Assembly (NCBI GenBank): GCA_026261815.1
Contig: JAMPIT010000174.1
Coordinates: 9,176,001-9,240,000, forward strand
Direction of reading: 5' to 3'
Length of the DNA stretch: 64,000 nt
Source of the DNA: Monarcha castaneiventris obscurior
Lineage: Eukaryota; Chordata; Aves; Passeriformes; Monarchidae
Position numbers and translations under genes: made by a program. The number at the start of each line of letters is the position of its first letter. The stretch's first letter is position 1. Shown here in pieces: positions 40,946-54,900 of the stretch. The notes below the pieces were generated by a model, which was given only the letters and a program-made list of their open reading frames with translations, made no database searches and had not been told where the DNA came from.

Positions 40946-43479
40946 GGACCCCCACTGACTACAGGGACCAAATCAGAATCACAGATAGTCTCCTATGGCT
41001 TTAAAAGAGCAATATATATGATTAATACCAGCAATGTTTGCTGTGGTATAGAGCAAATCTTACAGTTTACAAAGAAAATAGAAATAACCACCTCCATTTT
41101 AAAGGTGAGAAAATGGAGTCACAGAGTCATGGAATTACTGTCCACATCCACCAAAAAAGCCAGGGACAGCAGCAGTACTAAAAGCCAACTCTGTTGCAAG
41201 TCAACTGGCCAATGTCCACCCCTCACACCAGGCCAATTCACCAGTCCTGAAAACACCCCCATAATATTTTTAGAAAGAGTTTTCAAGTATTTGTGAAGAC
41301 AGGTGCCAAACTGAAAACAAGCCCAATTCAATCAATATCAATATTTAAAAACATGAATTAGTTGAATTACAACCTTCAAGGCTTTTGCTGAAACTGAGAA
41401 CAGCAAACAGTTATGCTTCCCTTTAACATAAATGTGACCCCTGCAAACCCAACAGGACTGAAGTCTTATTTTTGTGCGAGATGGCCGTATTAAACAAAAC
41501 CATAAACAAACGAAAAAATCAACAGCCCTTCCGACAGAAGAGTGATCCTTCAGTCTGCAGTGAAATTTCACAGAATGGAGATCGTATTTCATTTCGATCA
41601 GCTCTTACAGCACTCAATCTCCTCTTCTAGATGCTATTTGTCAAACCTGTTCAGCTACTTAAGAAAAGCAAAACTCATCTGCAAGAACTTTTATCTATAA
41701 CAAATAACTGCAGAAGAAAAGTACCTTTTGAAATTCATCCCTCTTTTCCTTACTTGTATCCATGCTTTTTCTCTTGCCCTGCCTCTCCACTTTATTATCT
41801 GTACTAAACATACAATGCAGCGGGACTAAACAACTCTTGCAATGGGACTTTAAATGCTTCTAGACTAGTACTTCAGTGGGTAAAAAATCCTTTCCTGCTC
41901 TGAAGATGGGACTTGAAAGAAGGCAGAATCAACCCCACCTGTCTTCTAACACCTCTACAGTACCATCAACGTCCTCTTATGCTCTCCATAGTGCTGTTTG
42001 CTGGGATCATCTTAGCAACCAGGTACACAACACACAAGCATTCTTTCAAGGAGGATAGACATGACTACTGTCACACTGCTCTCAGTAAAAGAGGGAAATG
42101 AGTAGCCCTGGAGTACAGCACAGTGTTTTTTATGCATGTCTACTTCTGTCCTGCACAGGAGGTTTACCTGGCAGGGTATTTTCCAGTCTTCCTTGTGTCA
42201 TCTATTCCCTCTTCAGCTCTGCAAAGGACTAGAATCTGTAAAAGCTAAAGGAAGACAGCATTTATCTCCTGTTTTTATTATAAAGGAAGCCTTGATAGGA
42301 AAGCTTTAACTATGGGAGAGGAGACAGAAGGAACAGTAAATTGTCCAAATTAACACCAATGACAAAAGTAACATTAACACATATCTGCTACACAGGCTGT
42401 GCACGCTGAATGCTTTTTAAGCACTAAAAACCTTGCAGAAGGCATAACCTGTGTACCTTACCACTGGTCTAATCATGTGTGCCCGTTTGGGAAGTCTTAT
42501 AGACAGACCAGAAGGAAAAGGGGCTGGGGATTTACAGATTAGTTATGAATGAGTTGCAGATGAATAGCAGCAGCAGTTGTGGAATAAATGCTCAAACAGG
42601 AATTTGGAGCTCTTGCCAGTGACAGAATGAGAGAGAAGTGATGCAACAAAAGCATCCTGTGAGAAATACAGCTGTGGCTCCACCAGCATTTTCCACTGAC
42701 CAATGCTTCTTTACTTGGCATACCTTATCATTAGAAAGCCCATCTTTACATAATTTCAATGATTTTGATTGCTAGTTAGGACTCCTGAGAGAAGTGCTGG
42801 GAAACCAACTATGCATACCTTAAAATCTCTCTTAAAATCAGCAGTAACTTCCTAATTTTTGAAACTTTGAAAGCAGTTAACAAAGGATCCTATTGGTCTT
42901 GCTTCAAGCACATGGAGCATGGGAAGAGCATAACTGTTTAAAATTCATCCTAATTTTTTACCTGCTATGCACAAAATAGAAACTGCATGTAGGCCTGAAG
43001 TGTATTGAAATTGGTTTTTTTAAAAGGTCATTCAGTAAAGCAGTGGAGCTTAATATTTTAGCCAAAAGTCAATAAAATAATTATTGCTGAGCTAACTTAA
43101 ATCCTCTCTCTTTTCCAAGTATTTGTACCTAGCAGAGACATTTTATTATAATGAGTCCTCTGGTTTTAGTTGCCCACAATTTTGAATATATGTGGAAAAA
43201 ATGTTCTTCAGCTGGTTTAAACAGAGTGAAAGAAAGCACAGAATACTTCCCAGAAACCTTGACTCAACCTCCTGTTTTTCTCCAGATTTTCTTTGTAGCT
43301 CTCCTTTTAAGACTTCACAGAGACTGCTTATTTGCCTGTGTTCCCTGTAAATAGCACTGGAGCTGGGTACCAGGACTAGAGGCTCTCTGGGAATCTCACT
43401 GGATACCACACACTACCTTTAGGAAGTTAAAAAAACACTAGGAGTGTGGCTTTTCTTATCTAACAAAGTGTTATCTTTT

Positions 43480-43575
43480 TATTATAATTTTAATTAATAT
43501 TTTATTATGATTATAATTATAAATAATGTTTATTAATATTTTATTATAATTATTTGTTAGTATATTATTTTACTT
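43480..43575. repeat. AT-only low-complexity patch with repeated attaatattttattat
   Basis: Nearly 100 bases contain almost no G or C, with the block attaatattttattat present twice about 41 bases apart and several self-complementary TAATTA/ATAATTAT words. It is probably a degenerate AT simple repeat. It could form cruciform or unwound DNA, but no function is indicated. Confidence 0.8.
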
Positions 43576-46500
43576 AAGCTTTGAATATAATGGATTTGTG
43601 TTAGCAATCTGTCAGTTTAAAACCCTTTGACAGATAAAGTTTCTTGTACTAACAAAGCCTTCAGACAATCTCTTGAAACCTTTTTGAAGGAAATATAGAA
43701 AGTACTTACTGACAGGAATAGCCTTAATGTCTTCTACAAGCACTGCAAACCTATTCTAAATAGTGAGTCTTGCAAGATATGTAACTTGCATGTTATTGTG
43801 AAAAGCATTTCAAAAAGGGCATTTACCAGTGTGCTATTCAGTGTGTTTGGGGGCAGCACATATGGGCTTGTTTGGGTTTTTATTGTGAACACATTACATT
43901 TAAGCTGGTCCTCGATCTAACAACTTGAGCAAAGAGGAACATAGGAGAAGAAAACCACAGTGTTCTGTGGGCCCCTGGACTTTAACAGCGCTAACTCCGC
44001 CCTCCTGTTTTTTATGCTGAAGCACTGCATATCTGCAGAGATTTTCAAGTAGCAATATAGTGATCTTCAGATAATTTGTGTGTGGAAGGACATGGGTAGG
44101 AAAACAGAGCATTAAACCAGCAATTTTGCAATCCATCCATTGTGGGATGCTACCTAAACTTCTTGCACACATATAGGAACAGATACAAAAGGAAGTTGTT
44201 CTCTGGCAGTGGTTTGCATGGCAGCAGCTGTGACTGCCAGTTTGCCTTGCATTTCATGGTGTGCTCAGAGTTCATGGTCCTTAAGAGACCCGGCTCTGGG
44301 AGTTCCCATCTTGTGAATCTTAGATGGCCTTGGGCAGTAGATGAGCACTTATGTACCCAGCCCAGAGACAGTGGCGCTGCCTCTAGGCATTTGCAGCAGC
44401 AGAAGAGGCTTATGCAAGATTTTTAGGGGAACATATAAATGCTTAAAGTCTCCTGTGGTAATTTCTGCTGTTGAAGTAATTCTCTTTGACTCAGGCAGTT
44501 TAATTTCTGACAAAGAATGGGCTTCATCTCATGTGACTACAAAAATTACATAGCTAATTGTGTAGGATTCGTCTCTCTTCAAGGGAGAGACACCAATACA
44601 GAATAATTTATCTTACCTCTCTTCCAGCAGAACCACCTAATCATATGCTCTTAAGTGACATAATGCTGGTATGTCACCTCCTAAATGGCCTCTGGCTGTC
44701 ACTCCAGAAGGTCCTGGTTTTGACAAGTTCTGTGTCATATCTGTCACAATCATGGAGATGTCTTGGGCTGTTACTGTGCCTTTACAGTGGTGCTTTGGCT
44801 TAGATCAGGAGGTCACCCTTCCAGTGAATCTGTCTCTCAGTTATCTTCTTTTTCACACTAAGCATTCTCCAAGCTTGTAAGCTTTTCCCTTGATTTTAAA
44901 CCAAAAGATGCACAACAGGAGCTCACTTACTGCATGACATTCACAGGCCTGCAGCCCATGGCACCTGCAAAGACCTAGAAGCTGTGGCTGCTGGGTCATT
45001 GGCACCAAGAGTTTTGCTCTGCAGTCTGCTGATACTGCTAATTTAGATATGGAAATGGTTTAGATCAGAAGGAACACAGACTAGTTTTAACTCAAATCTG
45101 GTCTTATGGGCTGAGTTCAGGGTCCAGAGGTTGTAGAAAACTAAGTGCACTCCCAGAGATCAACTTTCTTTTCAGTTTCGTATTCTAAAATGTGAGCCAA
45201 ATCACAGTGTGTGAAGACAACCAGAAGATTTCCTTCAAAAGTGTACTCCTGACACAAATTACGTACTACAGCAGACAGAGTTTTGCATATCTGGAGACAT
45301 CTTTACTGGCAGAAGCAGCTGTATTTTGGCAAATAAATTCTGCCCTTATATAAGGACAGAATAAATCGGCCTCTGGAGGTAATTTTCTCTCTCCATTGAC
45401 CACAGGAGTCTCAGGAACTGGTTTACATTAGATACCTAATGCTATATGGGAAGAGAGGTGAGCTGATTCTTCTAGTTCAATAAATACAAAGGAGAAAAGT
45501 TATAACAACACCACGAACAGAGGAAATGTGCTGGCAGATGAATTCTGCAGAGCAGAGCAGCAGAGACCTTTGGGGGAAAGACTAGAAATAAGAAAGTGAG
45601 GAAAGACAAGAGGAGTTAAGTTGGCAGTTTGACCTGGATGTCAGCACAGACAAAAACAGCAGGTGAGAGCAAGGGACACCACACAACTGGTACAGACTGA
45701 TAATGTCTTTATAACATCAATAGACAAGAGCAAAAAAAAATGGAATTCAGCATTCCACAAATTCTTTCCAGTTCTACCATCTTCATGTTCCTAATTAATT
45801 TGTCACGAGGAAAGGAAATGGTCTCAGGAGAAAAGATCCCTCTCAGTTTCTTTCATCTGCCTGCCCCACTGTATGTCACATTGAAGTCCAAAGTGCATTA
45901 GAAATCTGATTTGTCATGCTGACCAAAACTGACAGATCCAATCCAACACATAAACAAAGAAAATGAATTACAGACATTTATAGTGATATGCACAAGACCC
46001 CTGATGAATCAGAATTGTCTACACAATGAAGTCAGACTGATACAAGATGGCTTGTTTCCCAAAGAAGAATCCTATCAGAAGTGAATATTATAACAGTATC
46101 TGGAAAAAAAAAAACCCCCAAAAAACTTCATCCTAATTGCTACTTAATTCAAGTAACAGAAATATCCAGACAAACAAAACATTTAATTATTACAGACTGA
46201 TACTCTGATGACATAACATACTCACTAAAGTTCCAAAGTAACTTATAAAAGTGCAGGTAGAAGGGTGTATCTTCTAGTACAAAAGACAGTAATGGTGTAG
46301 TATCCTGCTCTCTGATTGTGAACTGATGGAGCAATCAGGAACAACTAAATAGGAATCATGGTTCTTCAGGTAAACAAGATATTAGGATAAATGTTATTCC
46401 TGCAGTCAAAAAAATTTCCTGCCTTAAAAACTACTACAAAGAAAAACTGATCCCAGTGAAGTCAATAGCAATATTCTTGAAGCTGTACTCTTCAGATATC

Positions 46501-49500
46501 ACTTGAAATTGCACCACCTGTATTAAAAAAGCATAATGGCTGTTTTTCACAGTGAAAAGGAGAGTCCTTGGCAAAGGACTATTTTATAGCTGTTTCTTAG
46601 TCTTTTATGGTGCTTTCATAAAAAAAAAAACAAAAAAAACTTTAACAACTAGAAAAGATACGGCAACAGGTCCAAAGAACAATGCTGACTATGCTGTTTG
46701 GAGAAGAGGTGTTGAAGTAGTAAGAGACTGAATATCTGCGAGATGTACTGGAAAGTGGTTTGTTAAACCTCATGTGGCCACATTCTCCCAAAAATCATCA
46801 ACACAAGTCAAAAGAGATGATCCTTTAAAGATGTTCTACAGCAGTTTGCATTTATTCTAGACTTTTATCCCCTAAGAAAGCAATTAATATAGTATAAGCA
46901 AAGGAAACCATATATGCTTTTGAACAGTATGGAGTCAAATAGGTTGACTTTACATTTCACATCCTACTGCCCCGCACCTCTTACAGAGTTCTGCTGCCTA
47001 TACGTGGAGAGAAGGCTGGACAGAAAGAGAAATCCAATTCTGCCTTTTATAAAAAAGTATTAAAATGTGTAGCCAGCTGTACAGGACAGTTGCATATGTA
47101 ATGCAATGGGATGGAGTTGGATAGTTGGGTGAGGGCCACGTTTCAGCCTGACTGCACATGATTGCACATGCACCGAGAATCTTTGTCCTTTTTTATTCCC
47201 TTCAGCATTGCATTGGACCAACATAGCAAACACTGATTGTTTGGGATCCAACACAACCAGCATCTGCTGACTTTGTGAGCACAACACAATTTTGGGTCTC
47301 TAGTATGTGGTTTGAGAGTTGTTGGCAAGGCAAGGTCTGAAGGCCTTGGAGAATCACAGCCTTTCCTTAGTCCTGGGAAAGGGAAAAGCTAAAAAGTCAG
47401 TGGTGACTATAATTTATTTAAACATGCCAAAATATACCACACTTACCAGCCATATTTAAAGCAGGAAAGAAGGAGCAAAACTGGAGGGTTTTTTGATGGC
47501 ATTCCAATTTATATACAGTCTGTTAATTATTGCATATTCTCATTAGCATATGTTCTCAGTGAAACCAAATGTAAGAGTTAGAGTCCTATTTGTGTAGTGT
47601 GTGCCTGTATTTGAAAATTCAGATTCACATGTAAGGGAGGCTGGAAACAACCCAAGAAATGTACTTAAGTAGATCGTCCTGAAAAACAGTGGTAAGTATT
47701 ATGTTGCAAGAAGAGATGCTCTTGTTCAGTCTAAATGAATGCTAAAATAGGTAAACAAAAGGTCATGCACCTATGTCAAAAAGGGAAAGAAAGGAAGAAA
47801 CAGATCAAGGCATGCTCTAAAATATAACATCTTTTTGAATCATTCAGTGTCTGGTAGACAATATTTTTTTCATCTTTGTAGTCCTTGAGGCAGAGGAAAT
47901 TCCTTCTACTGTGCTTTACAAAATGCTAACTGAACCACTAATGATTAACAAATAAATAATCCTGTCTGTAGACAATTATCTCTCCCCTTATGAAGTCACT
48001 TCCTCTCTCACTGTAAATCTGCCACATTATGCTGATGGCAGTTTTGATAAGTGAGATCACACATGAATTTTAGAGGTTAATTTGAGGTGAATGAATGAAA
48101 ATGCTGTCATGAAATCTAAGGCTTTTGGGTATACCTGTGACAACCTGGAACTTGAGACCATGTGCTGCTAGAAGGCTTTAGCGTTTAAAGGCACAATCCA
48201 CATGATCCTCAAATAAAGCAATAAAGGATGCTGCCTAGTGTGTCTTTTTTTTCCCACTCATTGTCATGTACACTTTAAAAATGTTTGTTTTTCATCTATT
48301 ATTTAATAATCTAGTACAATCTTTACTACTGTTCAGGGAGATGTTGTTAGACAAATAGGTTTTTGTTGTCTTTTTATCTTTCCGTTTTTTTTGTGAAAGC
48401 AAATGGAGTCTCTTCATGCCATTAACCAAAGTGACTTGTAAACAAAGAGGCAATTTAACAGCATCCCCACAGCATTACATTCCTACTTAACCCTGCAAAG
48501 ACTGTGCAATGTGAAGACTCAAATGATCAGAGAGTTGCTCCTTTGCTAGGATTCTAGTAAATAATCTAGTGTTTTTACAGAAGTGTAATTGCACTTTTTT
48601 GTGAATACATTGTTCAAGAATACAATTCCAAAAGCAAGAAGTCCTTACAACAGCCCTTCTATCCAGTCTGCACCTTTGATTGATTTCTTTGCTTTGCATA
48701 ACATTCATTTAGTGGAAGTGAATGATGAGCATTGTCAGAACTGCAGTGTAAACCAGAGCATTTCCAGGAAAGGAAGTAAGCTGTAACATCAAAGGAATTT
48801 GAGGAGTGCAATGGGTGCTCTGTAGAGCATCAGGGCTATTTGCATTCACTGTATTTGTTACAAAATATATATTTATTTTCTATTAAATGACCTCCTGCAG
48901 TTCTTACTACTCTCACAGTTTGGAGTGTTAGTGATCTACCCATCATCCCTTCCCCCACCGCTCAAATGTATCACAGGTTTTTGTTACAAGTAAAATAAAA
49001 GTGCCATATAATTCAGTCTCCTTTCTTTCAGAGCATTCAATATGTGCAGAAAAATTAAATCTGGGAGTAAGGTAAGAAGGAAAAAGGGTTTCAACTAGCC
49101 CTGAAGTCACCCTAGTTCTTCTCTGCTTGCTTGGGAAAAGTTATAATAATTACTCTTTTTCTAGAATAAGCATATTTTTGCCCTTTTCAGCAAAGACACT
49201 TATGTTTTAATAGTTACTGCTATTTTCAGCCTTGTATATGCCAGAAGCTATAGTTGGTCGTGCCAGTGTTCATTAAAAAGTCACATGCACAAACTTTATT
49301 CTTAACATTTGTTTACACTTCATGTGATAGTCACAACGTTTTACATTAAATACAGGACTTAAAGCAGAATTGACACCACCAAATGTTATTTTAAGCTACT
49401 AATAATCAGAATAACAGATAATGCCCCAAACTGAGGCAATTCCATAAAGCAAACATAAATGCTACTTCTACCTCTGTAGTAGAGCTCTACTGATGAAAAT

Positions 49501-49591
49501 GTTGGTTTTTCCATTCTCTTTTTTCTTTTGTGGAACACAATGTTATACCAGCTCAGACATTTGCTGTGTTTTTATTCTGGTAATGTATAAT

Positions 49592-50064
49592 AATCACAGA
49601 ATCACAGAATGTGCTGAGTTGGAAGGGATCCATCAAGATCATCAAGTCCAACTCCTGCCCCTGTGCAGGACACTTCAATCACATCCTGTGCTTGACAGCA
49701 TTGTCCAAACCCTCTTAAGTCTGTCAGGCCTGGTGCTGTGACCACTTTCCTGGGGAGCTGTTTCAGTGCCCAACCATGCCCTGGGTGAAACACTTTTTCC
49801 TGATATCCAATCTAAACGTTCCCTTGACTCAGCTTCAGGCCACTTCCTTGAGTCCTGTCCCTGGTCACAAGAGTGAAGAAATCAGGGTCTACCCCTCCTC
49901 TTCCCCTTATGAGGATGCTGCACACTACACTGAATTCTCCCTCCAGCCTCCTCTTCCCCAGGCTGAACAAACCAAGTGACCTCAGCTCCACTTCACAAGG
50001 CTTCCCCTCCAGACCCTTCACCATCCTCATGGCCCCCCTTTGGATGCCCTCCAATAGCTTAATG
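49592..50064 (-). mobile_element. CR1 non-LTR retroposon, 5'-truncated, 3' end at 49592
   Basis: Read on the minus strand, the element ends at 49592 in tandem ATTCTGTG-type octamers, the hallmark of avian CR1 3' ends. On the plus strand this appears as repeated aatcacag units followed by gagttggaagggatcc and catcaagtccaactcctgcc, the standard CR1 3' region. Further 5' (49812..50064 on the minus strand) the sequence is still open and encodes the C-terminal tail of the CR1 ORF2 reverse transcriptase: GAMRMVKGLEGK, LGLFSLGKRRLEGE, TRDRTQGSGLKL. The copy is a 5' truncation of about 470 bases, typical of incomplete reverse transcription, and cannot move on its own. I see no target-site duplication, as is usual for CR1. 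It lies in the MAGI2 intron about 575 bases from the exon at 50639..50852, in the same orientation as the gene. Confidence 0.95.
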
Positions 50065-50637
50065 AGAGCACATAGAGCATAAAGAAGTTTCATATTCATT
50101 ACTTCAATGAGTTTACTAATTACTAACCGGTTTGTATAATCTATCAACACAGAAAACCTTCTACACATAACTAATTCTCCTCATAGTCCACTTATTTATT
50201 TTACTATTTCTATATATGGGATGGTCTCCCTCTACTGTTCACTAGCTAGTTTTTAGTCCACTCATTTTTCTTTCCTTTAACGGGCAAAAAGCTTCATGCT
50301 CTCCACCTCTTTCCACATAAGGAAGGACAAAGCCAGCAATTGTGTTACTTTCCCAACAGAAAGCACCAGAAGAGCAGAAAGGACTTGCTTACAAGAGAAG
50401 AAACAAAAGCTTTAATTCCTGCCATCAAAGTAAGCAGACCAGTTACCTATCTTAAAACCCAGCAGGCTTCCATCTAAATCACTAACGCAAGAATTGCCAC
50501 CAGCCCTCAGGAGCCCTGACAGCCAGAACATTCCTGCTGTTTTAATGAGGAGTGCAAAGCTGCACTTCACCATACAAACCATTTTCCCACCCAGTTAAAT
50601 ACAATATTGCTATTAAAAATAGAAGAAACAAGACTTA

Positions 50638-50886
<249 letters not shown>

Positions 50887-51949
50887 TCAAGTAATGGTGA
50901 AGAATTTACTGGGTGCAAGTCTCTGTGAAAGGCAAGTCTTGAAATAAAGAGAAAAATTCTGTTTGGTTTCCACAAGGGATGATGCATTTTATTTGGAACA
51001 CAATGAAAGAAAATAAAGCAATAAAACCAAACTGAAACAAGAAACTAATAAAGAGTTCTGGCTCATTCTGTCTCAGGAGTCCTTCCAGACTAGCAGTAAG
51101 CACTGAGCAGAAGGCAGCTTCATATCCAGCAGCCCTACTGTCTCATGTCTTAACTTTTCAAACTATACACACATAAAACAACTATCCTGCTGTTTTACTA
51201 CAGACTACAGATAATTTTCAAGTAAAAAAAAGTATATGCACCAACTGCTTTATCTGTATCCATATATCAAAGAAACCAATGACACCCATGAACTCATAGC
51301 AATATATTAACCATATGGAAAGTGGTTGTGATTTCATTGCTGATATAACCTGTGGGAAGCTTAGTTACCCACAGCCAATGCCAAATGCTTCATGTCAACA
51401 ATGTAGTCTATAGAAAAGTTCAAGAAGATGACAATTTATTAAATGATCTAACAGCGCACTCAGAGCAGGTAACTATGCAGACACCTGTAGGAAACGTGTA
51501 GGAAGGTGGAAGACAACTTGGGTGAAACATTCTAATTAGCGATGCTTACAACAGCAAGGAAGAAGGGCAACAAACAATTAATAAAAACTGTTTATAAAGG
51601 TCCAGATTTTAATAAACCTACAGAATCAATATATTTGATATTATGGCAAGCAATGGTAAGAGAGAAAAGGAGGACAAGTAAAGAATAAATAAACAATACT
51701 AAGAATGCAAGTACAAATTGTTTTAATTGAAAAGAAAAACAATAAGTATAATCAAAGATAATTTTAATTAAGTCGTTACTGTAATGATCTGCTACTTGAG
51801 ACAGAAGTCTACAAATGGTGAAAACTAGATTAAATCATTAAGGATGAACACAGAAAAACAACATGGGCATCTAACAGCAAAACAGAACAGTCAGTCTAAA
51901 AAGTGGGAAACAGCACACTAGGGATAAAAAGAAAACCTTCTGTAAGTGC

Positions 51950-51950
<1 letters not shown>

Positions 51951-51983
<33 letters not shown>
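51951..51983. repeat. (AAT)11 microsatellite
   Basis: Eleven uninterrupted trinucleotide units (33 bases of ata) stand in the MAGI2 intron between the exons at 58813 and 50639. A perfect array of this length is likely to vary in length between individuals. No coding effect is expected. Confidence 0.97.
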
Positions 51984-51984
<1 letters not shown>

Positions 51985-54900
51985 CAAAAGCAGGCTCATT
52001 CTACTATTTGGGAAGGAAGGAAAGCTAATAGTTTATGACGCATAAGAACCCCAGGGCAATTGGTGCTCTCTTTGCCTCAGCCACTACTAAAAAAAAAATC
52101 ACCTGTGATTAAATGACTAACATAATTAACGTCAGCAATAGGGCTAAAGAAGGCGGAGTGAGCAGAGAACAGGTCAGGGGAAACTTGGATGAACCAGCTG
52201 TTCTCAACTGACAGAGCTGGATGAAATGGAACCTAGGGTACAGAGAGCACCACGTAAGCAGACACACAGCTAGTAAAGGCAAAACCTTCTAGACTTCATG
52301 GGGAAAAGAAACTTGGAAACGACAAATGCAATCCTGGTTTCAGCAAAGTATCGATGATTTGGGTTTTCAGATAGTTTTATATTCTTAATTTCTGAGTACA
52401 CCTAAGTTCCCTTTGAAATTATTTGCTCGATTAGGCCTTTTTGTCCTTTTTGTAAAAAAAAAAGGAGGAGGAAGACCCGTGAAACTAACTAATTCCTAGA
52501 AGGATTGGAAGTAGCAATCAAACCACCTACATGTAAACACTTCAGAGGCCATAAATATTTGTCAAGAAATTTTTCAGGAAGAAATTGTGTCAAACTAATC
52601 TTTTTTTCTTTACATGACATAGTAAAAGGTGCTGCTTCTTGGGGATAAATGGTAGATATAGCTTTCATGATCTTAAAAAATACTTTTGACACTGACACAT
52701 ACAGCCCTTCAGAATAGCATGAAAAAAATCACAAATTCAACCTTGAACACAGTAATGATCTACAGCTCTACATCCACATGAAGCTCATGTTGCTAAATCT
52801 TAACTCATGCCTGAACTATGTGGAATTACAATCATTTTATGCTGTTTGGAAACATGAATCTATCTGTCTGTAGCATTTTCAAATATGTAAAAGCTTCCTG
52901 CAAAGCAGAGAAGATATATGGTCTCCACTTCCCCTGAGAATAGGACAATGTAATAATTGCTGATAAATTTTTGGGGTGTTTTTTTTTTTTTATCTCTGCA
53001 AAGCAAAAGTCCTCATCAGCTTCAAACATTATTAACAGATCTGCGAGTCGCATTCCTGGGGCTGCCTGCAGCCTTGACCACATGTCTACAACAGGAAGGA
53101 AGACACAGAGATTCAACTGAATATAAGGCATAAGGTCAGGTGGCAGATTCATTTGGGGCACAGGTGCATCACACACAATGACTATTGATCAGCCAATTGG
53201 TCTGACGGAGAGCAGATGTGGTGACACTACTGTGTCCTGGGATTTTACCAGGATATCTCTAATACGTGTTCTTCCTCAAGATCTTATTTTCAACAGGTCT
53301 GAAGAGGTCAGATTAGTGATTTTCAATAACTATATTAACAAATCCCAGCCATCCTGATGACAGAAAAAAAAAAAGTGAAAATTTAGCCCTGAGGACTAGA
53401 AGAAATATTCTGAGCTTTTCTAAGACAGAGATTGCTATCAAAATACAGCACGGAAAAAAAGAACATGATGCTTATATTTAGCAACTTAAAATATAATTAT
53501 TTTAAAGCCAATCTCATGAATAATTAATTATTGGATCATTATCTTTTAATAGCTTACTTTGATAATGGAGAAGACATCATGATGACTAAAACCCAAGCAA
53601 TTAAGATGGAATTGCCTAATGCCACTTAATAACTGTAATCTTTACACAGTGGACATCCTAGTCACATTTATTTGAAAGCTCTGTGATGTCATCTCACCTT
53701 CTGTTATATGCAGCTATCATTCCCATACTCCATGTAAGGCAGATAGTCACCTTACTGGTTTTCTTTCTGCTAATAGATATCCATATATAATTTTTGATTT
53801 AATAAAAAACCCCCAAACAACAGAAAACTGACTTCTGGTTAAAAACTAGCAGCATCTTCCATGTAAAAACAAAGTTTGAAACATGACAGTGATGCAGAGT
53901 GAGTATAAATATTTTCCTTTGGACAATATGTGATGCAAAAAAGATCCTAAAATTGTACCACAACATGAGTCCATAAGTATGTTTGTCACATTAAAATCCA
54001 ATAAATTGAAATATCCTACTAGATCTTCTGTCTCTCACTACAAAACAGATTACATGGTTCAGTCTTCAAAATCAGATTAGTAGCATTTCTCAAGAGTGTC
54101 CTGAGAAGTGACAGAATAGACCCCAGTAAAGCACCAGCAAGCTATTGCATATGTGGAATGCAAAGTACTTTGAGAACAAGATGATCTGAATGTTAAAACA
54201 ACTATTTATCTTTAAATACACAACTCTGTAGTATCCAGCTTCAAATACCAGCAGTTAAAATATTACTGATATATGTTGATATGACACATTCTTTATAATT
54301 TTGTAGGCAATATGGTGACCATTTAAAAAAACTAGTAGTTATGCTGTTATAGTCTCAGCATTTTTCACCAATGCTGTTGCTTGCACTTCGAATTTTTTCT
54401 GTTATTTACAGTCTAATTCTTGAAACTGGCCATCTAAACATGTAAGAGGACCTTGTCTTTTTACTCCTTTATTTTAATGCTGCAGATTACTCATGCAGAG
54501 AAATTCAAAAACTTATTTTCTTCATGCAAAAGTACCAACTCATATAACCTAAAGAATATCAGCAGAAAAAAAAAATATTAAATAGTAATTTATGGGGTGG
54601 TTTTAACAGTTCTGAATAAAAATATTTCAGATCTTTATACCCTTATTGTATCAAATGGGTAATTTCTTAAATTCTGTATAGGAAAGAGTCCCTCCTTTTT
54701 AAATAACTGTTGGATACAACAGTAGTTTAACTGATGTTTGCCAGTATACGTGTATGTACTTTCTTGTGAAGATATCACTTTGCAGACTTGGAGCTGTTCC
54801 CTTTCCCATGGAGCTGGAGCCATATTCAGGGCTTGGTGCTTTTGCATGGAGGCACTGCTCCCTCTGACTCCTGACACAGTAAGAACCAGGAGCTGATCTG

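Noticed and set aside
49493..50168. Several short frames around the CR1 copy.
   Set aside because: They are CR1 sequence or its antisense and not host genes. Only the minus-strand C-terminal RT remnant is meaningful, and it is described with the element.
52832..53176. 114-codon minus-strand open frame including a Lys run.
   Set aside because: The Lys run comes from a homopolymer tract, and no known domain or exon borders are present.
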